The position numbers and the translations under genes were made by a program. Positions 6,514 through 11,596 of a stretch of DNA of 12,342 bases are shown here, in pieces. The DNA is from Desulfobacterales bacterium (lineage in GTDB: Bacteria > Desulfobacterota > Desulfobacteria > Desulfobacterales > JAFDCJ01): NCBI GenBank assembly GCA_020345785.1, contig CP070771.1:4452403-4464744 (forward strand), read 5' to 3'. Positions within the stretch are counted from its first letter, which is position 1; the number at the start of each line of letters is the position of its first letter. The notes beneath the pieces were generated by a model. That model searched no databases. It had not been told where the DNA came from and was given only the letters and a program-made list of their open reading frames with translations.

Positions 6514-6607
6514 TGTGACTTCCCTACGCCGGCATTATCCGGATCAGGTCCAGGGGTCGAGACGATCAGCCTCCTCTCAGCCAGGTTGTACAGCTCCCCC
6601 AGTAATT
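6514..6607 (-). promoter_or_regulatory. TPP riboswitch (THI-box aptamer)
   Basis: The leader of thiZXY carries the conserved THI-box blocks in order on the minus strand: GGGGGAGC (about 6593-6600), GGCTGAGA (6575-6582), ACCTGATC (6542-6549) and GGATAATGCCGGCGTAGGG (6522-6540), then AAGTCA. CTGAGA and the GGATAATGC block are the thiamine-pyrophosphate-binding cores and are intact. Short complementarity at the edges can form P1. The known behaviour of the class is repression of downstream genes when TPP is abundant. The aptamer starts right after the predicted transcription start. Confidence 0.96.
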
Positions 6608-6616
6608 TTTAACCAA

Positions 6617-6645
6617 TACCTAACACTCCAGAGCTGGATTGTCAA
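6617..6645 (-). promoter_or_regulatory. Predicted promoter of the thiZXY operon
   Basis: A perfect -35 TTGACA (6640-6645 on the minus strand) is followed by a 17-nt spacer and an extended -10, TG-T-TAGGTA (hexamer at 6617-6622). The hexamer is weak but the TG extension can compensate. The transcript would begin near 6610, just before the riboswitch aptamer, which supports the assignment. Confidence 0.6.
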
Positions 6646-6674
6646 TCTTGATGAATTTGAAGCTTGTTCATATG

Positions 6675-6702
6675 GTTTCAGGTTTCAGTGTTCAGGTGTC
6701 AG
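6675..6702. repeat. Four-unit heptamer array (GTTTCAG, GTTTCAG, TGTTCAG, GTGTCAG)
   Basis: Four contiguous 7-bp units between the thi promoter and the 3' end of the agmatinase gene. They share the GTTCAG core with the arrays near thiX and thiY. The spacer from 6646 to 6909 contains no gene that I can support; it is made largely of such low-complexity repeats. Confidence 0.7.
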
Positions 6703-6827
6703 ACAGGTAGAGTTCATAGAGTTTTTTGAGTTTATTGGATTAAATGAAATATAATCTCAAAAGACGAAACCCAACAATTCATTGAACGAGGTTTTGGTTC
6801 ATTCATAAAAAAGGTTGTCGAACCGTT

Positions 6828-6855
6828 AAACACGAAACACTAAATACTAAACACT
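6828..6855. repeat. Four-unit heptamer array (AAACACG, AAACACT, AAATACT, AAACACT)
   Basis: A second period-7 run in the same spacer with a different unit (consensus AAACACT). The different sequence but same period suggests a mechanism that generates 7-bp repeats rather than copies of one element. Confidence 0.65.
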
Positions 6856-6902
6856 CCCGCAGAAATCATTCTTAAAAGGCTAAAACTTTTAACTGCAACG
6901 GA

Positions 6903-6924
6903 CCACTGACTATGAACCACTGAC
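6903..6924. repeat. CCACTGAC repeated with 14-nt period, overlapping the 3' end of speB
   Basis: CCACTGAC occurs at 6903-6910 and 6917-6924, exactly two heptads apart. The second copy lies inside the last codons of the agmatinase gene, and the stop codon at 6910-6912 falls at the edge of the first copy. The final residues VSGS are therefore encoded by repeat sequence, suggesting that the gene end was remodelled by the repeat. Confidence 0.55.
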
Positions 6925-7866
6925 ATTTTTTTTATTCAGCGCAATCAAAGACAAAAACTCGTACATAATATTGGCAGCCAGGAGCGCAGTGATTTCTGCT
7001 GCATCCTTATCCGGCAGAACTTCAACCACATCAAATCCGACAAAGTTCAGTCCCTTGAGACCGCGCACAATATCAATGGCCTCACCGCTTGTAAAACCGC
7101 CCACCTCGGGCGTGCCCGTGCCGGGGGCAAAAGCCGGATCAACGACATCGATGTCAAAGGTAACAAAGACCCTCTGCTGTCCAACCCGATCCCTGACGAT
7201 CTCGACCAATTTTCGAATGCCCATTTGCCTGACGGCAGACATGGTGAGTACCTTGAATCCCAAGGCGGTTGAATCGTCATAGGCATCCTTTGAATAAACG
7301 GATCCCCGCATGCCGACCTGAATTGAATTTTCGGCAATTACAATTTTTTCTTCCGCCGCGCGGCGAAACGGTGAGCCGTGATAGTAGAGTTTGCCGAAGT
7401 AGCGATCGTTGGTGTCGGTGTGGGAATCAAAGTGGATTAAAGCAACCGGCCCATGGGTTTTTGCAACGGCTCTTAGCTCCGGCAGCGTGATGGAGTGATC
7501 TCCACCCATCAACACGGGAATGACGCCGGCCTCAACCAAAGGACAAAGCTCCGCTTCGATCTTGGCATAGGTGTCTTCGATGTACCCGGCCACCACCGAC
7601 AGATCGCCGTAGTCAATACCGGAGCAATGCTCGAAAATATCGACGTCCAGTGCCAGGTTATAGGGTCTCAGCGTCACCGAAACCTTCCGGATGGCATCGG
7701 GCCCCAGGCGCTGGCCGGTGCGGTAAGAAGTTGCGCCGTCCCAGGGGACGCCGGCCACAGCAAAATCTATCCCCTTGACGGTCTGAGAATGGGGCAGACG
7801 CATAAACGTTTTAATGCCGGCAAACTTCGGCTGCTGCTGGGGTGTTATCGGTTTGTATTCGGTCAT
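6910..7866 (-). CDS. speB: Agmatinase-family ureohydrolase (SpeB-like)
   Basis: A 318-residue Mn2+-dependent ureohydrolase, cytosolic, which splits a guanidino group to release urea; for agmatine the other product is putrescine. All metal-binding motifs are present: GGDHS (121-125, His124), HFDSHTD (145-151, Asp147, His149, Asp151) and FDIDVVDPAFAPGTG (237-251, Asp238, Asp240). His163 in the HGSPF loop is in the position of the agmatinase active-site loop histidine. The N-terminus (PKFAGIKTFMRLP) is of the agmatinase / guanidinobutyrase / guanidinopropionase type rather than the arginase type, so a different guanidino acid is a possible substrate. AAGGA lies 9 nt before the ATG, and a good promoter lies upstream. 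The gene is divergent from the aminomutase gene. Its last codons overlap a repeat. Confidence 0.9.
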   Translation of the reverse strand: MTEYKPITPQQQPKFAGIKTFMRLPHSQTVKGIDFAVAGVPWDGATSYRTGQRLGPDAIRKVSVTLRPYNLALDVDIFEHCSGIDYGDLSVVAGYIEDTYAKIEAELCPLVEAGVIPVLMGGDHSITLPELRAVAKTHGPVALIHFDSHTDTNDRYFGKLYYHGSPFRRAAEEKIVIAENSIQVGMRGSVYSKDAYDDSTALGFKVLTMSAVRQMGIRKLVEIVRDRVGQQRVFVTFDIDVVDPAFAPGTGTPEVGGFTSGEAIDIVRGLKGLNFVGFDVVEVLPDKDAAEITALLAANIMYEFLSLIALNKKNVSGS

Positions 7867-7899
7867 GGCGTTAATCCTTTAAATATTTACAGCGATCAA

Positions 7900-7929
7900 T
7901 GTATAGACTTTTGGATTTTAGCGGGTCAA
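7900..7929 (-). promoter_or_regulatory. Predicted sigma70-type promoter of speB
   Basis: On the minus strand TTGACC (7924-7929; 5 of 6 consensus) and TATACA (7900-7905; 4 of 6) are separated by 18 nt. The start site would be near 7893, about 27 nt before the ATG, leaving room for the AAGGA ribosome site. Confidence 0.6.
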
Positions 7930-7969
7930 GAGAAAAAGGCGGAAACGATTCTCCGCACGCCCCTGCATT

Positions 7970-7997
7970 TTGTATCTGAGCCCTTTTCTGTTATAAT
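7970..7997 (+). promoter_or_regulatory. Possible promoter of the aminomutase gene
   Basis: A perfect -10 TATAAT (7992-7997) is preceded at 16 nt by TTGTAT (7970-7975; 3 of 6 to TTGACA). It would give a leader of about 225 nt that contains a large palindrome and a terminator-like hairpin before the coding start at 8231. Only the -10 is strong. Confidence 0.45.
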
Positions 7998-8022
7998 GAG
8001 AACGTTTCGAAAATTCTATAGC

Positions 8023-8090
8023 GTAGGGTGGGCATTGCCCACCAAATAGCGTCTTTCTCGACTGTCAACGGTGGGCAATGCCCACTCTAC
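8023..8090. repeat. Large inverted repeat built from GTGGGCATTGCCCAC palindromes
   Basis: Two 21-bp copies (8023-8043 and 8070-8090) match in inverted orientation at 20 of 21 positions, separated by 26 nt. Each copy is itself nearly palindromic (GTGGGCATTGCCCAC). The outer edges are GTAG and CTAC. This TAGGGTGGGCA...TGCCCAC motif is, from memory, a widely dispersed REP/MITE-type repeat in many bacteria. In this 364-nt divergent spacer it lies in the predicted aminomutase leader; no gene is visible in the spacer. Confidence 0.85.
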
Positions 8091-8133
8091 ATCCATATTG
8101 TTGGATTCACTAGTCAGTGAGTTCCAGATACAC

Positions 8134-8175
8134 AACCGCAAATGGGATTCCTACAATTATATATGCGGTTTTTTT
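8134..8175 (+). terminator. Terminator-like hairpin upstream of the aminomutase gene
   Basis: AACCGCA (8134-8140) pairs with TGCGGTT (8164-8170) and runs straight into seven T residues (8169-8175). This has the form of an intrinsic terminator on the plus strand, but no plus-strand gene ends upstream. It could stop read-through from the palindrome region or act as an attenuator in the aminomutase leader. The loop is long (23 nt), which weakens it. Confidence 0.45.
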
Positions 8176-8230
8176 GAACAGATTCAGTGTGAGTTACGCA
8201 ACTACAAGGTATACTTAAGTGAGGAAATAT

Positions 8231-10024
8231 ATGATTGATATCTCAAAATTTAACCCCTTGTATCTTCAGGCTAAGGCTCCTGAAATCTTCACTATTGCGC
8301 AAAAAATGACGTCGGCGGACGACCTTCGTGCAAGCCTGGCTCGGCTGGCCAATGACATGATGTTCGAAGCCTTCGATGACTATGATATTTTTACGGAAGA
8401 CCATGTCATGAGGGTGCGGGACTGTGCCAAGGTGTTGATCCGGCTGATGACCCGGCGCAGCGATGATATGGCAAAATTTTCTGTTGCACAGGCCATTTTG
8501 GATATTGCCAGAGGCAAAGACAGACCGGATCTAACCCCTGCCTTTTACGCTGAGTTGCTCTACCTGTTCTTAGGCCTCCAGGGACGCGGGCCGGGCAAGG
8601 CTTTGGCCGACTTGCACCTGATCCCAAGCCGCTATGAGCACCGCGAGGCTGCCATCGAACGCTCCCGGCAGCTCGACGAGTTGCATACCGAAGTCGAATT
8701 GCGCCTTGCAAAATTCGTCTCCGGCCTGAATAAGGAATCCGTAAAAAGGCGAAACGAGCGGCGTCAGCGAATCATCGAAAATCTGCAGGGATCACAGGAA
8801 GACTGGAACGACTGGTGCTGGCACATCCAACATATTCTGCGCGATGCTGAGGACATCGCCCGGTTGCTGGAGCTTACCGACTCCGAATACAAAGCCATTA
8901 AAAAGGCTCGGGCCAATGGCATCCCTTTCGGCATCACACCCCACTATCTGTCGCTCATGGACGATCAGCCTGCCGACGGACGTGACAGGGCGATTCGCGC
9001 CCAGGTTATTCCTTCATTGGACTATGTCGAAAAAATGGCTGAGGCCGAGCGGTTCGGGCACTGTCTGGATTTTATGCTCGAATCGGACACATCCCCTATC
9101 GACCTGATAACCCGCCGCTATCCGTCCATCTGCATATTCAAGCCCTTCAACACCTGCCCCCAAATTTGCGTCTATTGCCAGCGAAATTGGGAGATCGATG
9201 ACGCCATGGAGCCGGGCGCCATGGCGCCGGAGAAAAGAATTAATGCGGCTGTCGAATGGATGCGATCCCATCCGGCCATCCATGAAGTACTGATTACAGG
9301 CGGTGACCCTCTGGCCATGACCGACAATGAAATCGAGCATATTTTAAATCTTGTGGCCGACATCCCGACGGTGGAGCGCATCCGAATTGGGTCCCGTACA
9401 CCGATCACGCTTCCCATGCGAATTACGGATTCACTGGCCGGCATTCTCGCTCGGTACCGGGAGCCCGGGCGACGCCAGATAGCGGTGGTTACCCACGCCC
9501 AACACGGTTATGAAATCACACCTGAAACCGTCACTGCAGTAAACAGGCTGCGGAAAAAGGGCATACCGGTTTATAATCAGCTTGTGTATACTTTTTTCGC
9601 TTCCCGCCGATTCGAGGCGGTATTTCTGCGGCGAACGCTCACTAAAATCGGTATTGACCCTTATTACACCTTCAATACCAAAGGAAAGGAAGAGACCGTC
9701 GAATATCGGGTTCCCATCGCACGGCTGCTGCAGGAGCAAAAAGAGGAGGCAAGGCTGCTGCCCGGCCTGTCCAGAACCGATGAAGCCGTTTACAATGTCC
9801 CCGGGCTGGGCAAGAATTACCTTAGGGCCAGCATCCATCGGGATTTGATATCCATTTTGCCCGACGGCTCGCGCCTATACGAATTTCACCCGTGGGAAAA
9901 GAACATATCAACGGCTGCCAGGACACACTTGAGTGAGGATGTCCCCATCCTTGACTACCTTTACAAACTTGATGCCATCGGAGAAAACATCCACGATTAT
10001 GATACTATCTGGTACTATTACTAA
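8231..10024 (+). CDS. KamA-family radical SAM aminomutase, with glutamate 2,3-aminomutase-like specificity residues
   Basis: A 597-residue cytosolic PLP- and S-adenosylmethionine-dependent enzyme of the lysine 2,3-aminomutase family, which moves an amino group from the alpha to the beta carbon. The 4Fe-4S site is CPQICVYC (Cys309, Cys313, Cys316), followed by Arg318, the carboxylate-binding arginine of the family. SAM-binding TGGDPL is at 356-361 and a family block GSRTPITLP at 387-395. The PLP lysine is Lys528 in NVPGLGKN. Where lysine 2,3-aminomutase has two aspartates for the substrate side chain, this protein has Lys484 (PYYTFNTK) and Asn522 (NVPGLGK), the pair known in glutamate 2,3-aminomutase. 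A helical, charged N-terminal extension of about 180 residues makes it longer than the typical 400-450. I prefer ATG 8231, preceded by GAGG at 6 nt; GTG at 8219 would add four residues. The stop codon lies inside a repeat element. Confidence 0.85.
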   Translation: MIDISKFNPLYLQAKAPEIFTIAQKMTSADDLRASLARLANDMMFEAFDDYDIFTEDHVMRVRDCAKVLIRLMTRRSDDMAKFSVAQAILDIARGKDRPDLTPAFYAELLYLFLGLQGRGPGKALADLHLIPSRYEHREAAIERSRQLDELHTEVELRLAKFVSGLNKESVKRRNERRQRIIENLQGSQEDWNDWCWHIQHILRDAEDIARLLELTDSEYKAIKKARANGIPFGITPHYLSLMDDQPADGRDRAIRAQVIPSLDYVEKMAEAERFGHCLDFMLESDTSPIDLITRRYPSICIFKPFNTCPQICVYCQRNWEIDDAMEPGAMAPEKRINAAVEWMRSHPAIHEVLITGGDPLAMTDNEIEHILNLVADIPTVERIRIGSRTPITLPMRITDSLAGILARYREPGRRQIAVVTHAQHGYEITPETVTAVNRLRKKGIPVYNQLVYTFFASRRFEAVFLRRTLTKIGIDPYYTFNTKGKEETVEYRVPIARLLQEQKEEARLLPGLSRTDEAVYNVPGLGKNYLRASIHRDLISILPDGSRLYEFHPWEKNISTAARTHLSEDVPILDYLYKLDAIGENIHDYDTIWYYY

Positions 10025-10119
10025 TTAATCCGCCCCAATAAATAGCGCTTTCACGGTTTTAAGTTGTTCTTTGAAGATTGAAGAAAGTCATTAGCTCGTT
10101 GATCCCGCGGATTAATCAG
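10021..10119. repeat. 99-bp MITE-like element, second copy of the CTAATTAATCCGC family
   Basis: It begins CTAATTAATCCGC (10021-10033), identical to the left end of the element at 5425, and ends GCGGATTAATCAG (10107-10119), one base different from that element's right end. Length is 99 versus 100 bp, while the interiors are only loosely similar. The TAA stop of the aminomutase (10022-10024) is bases 2-4 of the terminal repeat, so the element supplies the stop codon and probably the last residues were set by its arrival. Confidence 0.75.
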
Positions 10120-10194
10120 AGATTAAATTTATGCAGAAGAAGGTTTTTCGAACGAAAATACCGGCAAGGAACCCAAGGTTTGAACCATACCAAA

Positions 10195-10254
10195 TTGGAT
10201 TCTGATTCAGATAATATTACAACTTTATCGAATATTGAGAGAATCTGAATCCAA
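10195..10254. repeat. Imperfect inverted repeat after the aminomutase gene
   Basis: TTGGATTC (10195-10202) and GAATCCAA (10247-10254) are complementary, and the flanking TCTGATTCAGAT and AGAATCTGAATC add near-complementary blocks. The hairpin lies in the spacer between the convergent aminomutase and FnIII genes. No T-run follows directly, so terminator function is doubtful. Confidence 0.4.
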
Positions 10255-10288
10255 ATGATTCCAAGCCTCAATTTTTTTAGGTAATTAT

Positions 10289-10798
10289 CTACCACTTAAG
10301 ACAGTTTTCAGTGCCGAATCTAGCTGCAAAATCACTTAGAGTGGTCGCCAGCGGATTCGAAATAAAGCCCGCAAGATCCGAACCATCGATTTCGCCATCC
10401 ATGTCAAGATCGGCGTCACACGCTTTGGGTTTATATGCAACCTCCCTTGAAAAGTCACTTTCGCCAAATTCATTGTAAGCAGTTACCGCAAAATAGTACA
10501 TCTGGCCATAATTGAGGTCTGAAATGGTGCATTGTGCCCACAGACCGAGATCGATTACAAATGGATAGTTCCTGCTTTCAAATCCGTAATATATCTTATA
10601 CCCCATCGCTTCATCGCTTGAATCCCACGCCAATGATACCTCTACGGCATGAGTTGGTTGCCAATTAAAGGCTATAATGAAGGTCATTAACAGGAGTCTT
10701 AAACATGGAAAAAATGATTGGTTGTATTTTGTCTCTACATGCGGTTCAATTTTACGATTGAACTTAAAAAAGGCCGGCATAACATCCAAATCTTTCAT
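10289..10798 (-). CDS. Secreted fibronectin type III protein with dockerin-like calcium-binding C-terminus
   Basis: 169 residues. After a long polar N-region (1-28) comes a signal-type hydrophobic stretch (about 29-45, CLRLLLMTFIIAF) with likely cleavage after THA (51). Residues 52-124 form one fibronectin type III domain (VSLAWDSS, GYKIYYG, TISDLNYGQMYYFAVTAYNE, GESDFS). Residues 127-166 (CDADLDMDGEIDGSDLAGF, then FAARFGTENC) contain an EF-hand/dockerin type I-like Ca2+ loop, with Asp128, Asp130, Asp132, Asp134 and Asp138 as acidic ligands, bounded by cysteines 127 and 166. Only one clear loop is present, whereas full dockerins have two. Its likely role is an extracellular adhesion or scaffold part. 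It is downstream of, and co-oriented with, the secreted peptidase-like genes. GAGAGG lies 7 nt before the ATG, but within a predicted hairpin. Confidence 0.75.
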   Translation of the reverse strand: MKDLDVMPAFFKFNRKIEPHVETKYNQSFFPCLRLLLMTFIIAFNWQPTHAVEVSLAWDSSDEAMGYKIYYGFESRNYPFVIDLGLWAQCTISDLNYGQMYYFAVTAYNEFGESDFSREVAYKPKACDADLDMDGEIDGSDLAGFISNPLATTLSDFAARFGTENCLKW

Positions 10799-10800
10799 CC

Positions 10801-10839
10801 TCCATCCTCTCCGCTCTGGTATAATTTATTGAGGATGGA
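10801..10839 (-). promoter_or_regulatory. Predicted hairpin occluding the ribosome site of the FnIII-dockerin gene
   Basis: TCCATCCTC and GAGGATGGA are perfect 9-bp complements (10831-10839 and 10801-10809 on the minus strand) with a 21-nt loop. The downstream arm contains the GAGG ribosome site and ends two bases before the ATG at 10798. If transcription starts upstream of 10840 this would limit translation until the stem is opened. The rest of the spacer up to 11085 is A/T-rich with no gene that I can support. Confidence 0.55.
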
Positions 10840-11085
10840 ATCGGCAAAATTTATGCCAGATTTTTAAGAACTATATTTTATATAATTTCAATAGGTTATC
10901 ATATAATCCACAATTCCGTTGTTATAAAAAAATGAACACCAATCGTAACTATTTGTATACATAGACAGATATATCGAAATAAAGATAGCCTGGAACGCAT
11001 CCAGTATTTCAGCTATGGAGCTTTTGTTACGATTTATATCCGGCTTCCTGAAAGACCGCTAAGATTTTATTATTTTATTACCAGG

Positions 11086-11523
11086 TCAAGGTTGAGACCT
11101 CGGTGCAGAGGCCTCGTAAACCTCAAAGCCCATGGCTTTTAGCTTTTTCAGCATGCCTTTTGAAGTCACAGCCTCCACAATAAAACCGCCCGACAGCGAC
11201 TTCCTGTTCGGCGGGCTGCTGGGATCTGACTTTACCCTGACGATGTCCAGTCTCATCCGACGCAGTTGCTCAACTTCATGGGAAGACCTGGTTTTGATGA
11301 TAACCATCTTCAGCTTACTTTGATTGTCGGATTCTTGGGATGAAGCTGCTGAAACCGGACGGACACCTTCAGCGAAGAAGGTAACCGCGAAACCTGTTTT
11401 ATCAGAGGCTCCATGGAGCATCGGCCTCTCAGCGGGATCAGCCGTTGCAGATGAGTTAACTGGGAAAAAGCTTATAACAAAGAAGCCCAGCGCCAATACC
11501 CAAAGTGAGGTAATATTTCTCAT
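11086..11523 (-). CDS. Small secreted protein resembling a free-standing peptidase propeptide domain
   Basis: 145 residues from the ATG at 11523. Residues 1-27 are a signal peptide (RNITSLWVLALGFFVISFFP, cleavage near SSATA). After a Ser/Ala-rich linker, residues 71-137 show two related half-motifs, VEQLRRMRLDIVRVK (84-98) and MLKKLKAMGFEVYEA (124-138), joined by GGFIVEAVTS. This helix-then-strand pattern (E-LR-LGLDIV-V ... GFIVEA ... L-ALGFEV) resembles the N-terminal pro-domain of secreted M14-type zinc carboxypeptidases; the likeness is from memory. It is a complete small gene, 73 nt downstream of the metallopeptidase-like gene on the same strand, so it may act on that enzyme in trans as chaperone or inhibitor (inference). 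A TTG at 11562 would add 13 residues ahead of the signal peptide and is less likely. No good ribosome site is visible. Confidence 0.65.
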   Translation of the reverse strand: MRNITSLWVLALGFFVISFFPVNSSATADPAERPMLHGASDKTGFAVTFFAEGVRPVSAASSQESDNQSKLKMVIIKTRSSHEVEQLRRMRLDIVRVKSDPSSPPNRKSLSGGFIVEAVTSKGMLKKLKAMGFEVYEASAPRSQP

Positions 11524-11552
11524 TATATTATCCGTATTTACAAAGGGGCGAG

Positions 11553-11574
11553 GACCGGGCAAAATGTCCCGGTC
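11553..11574. repeat. 7-bp GC-rich hairpin between the peptidase-like gene and the propeptide-like gene
   Basis: GACCGGG (11553-11559) and CCCGGTC (11568-11574) are perfect complements with an 8-nt loop. In the minus-strand transcript the hairpin follows the metallopeptidase stop by 22 nt. No U-tract follows, so it is more likely an mRNA-stabilising or partial attenuation structure than an intrinsic terminator. Confidence 0.45.
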
Positions 11575-11596
11575 ACCCGCCGGGCCAGGCTGATTA

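Noticed and set aside
7495..8049. 184-residue plus-strand frame antisense to speB
   Set aside because: Overlaps the well-supported agmatinase gene in antisense and ends in the palindrome. Composition is that of a shadow frame.
8210..8215. TATACT as a -10 box close to the aminomutase start
   Set aside because: No -35 at suitable distance, and the start site would remove the GAGG ribosome site.
11524..11562. TTG start at 11562 for the propeptide-like protein
   Set aside because: It would place 13 residues, including two prolines, before the signal peptide and lies in the hairpin region; the ATG at 11523 gives a normal signal peptide.
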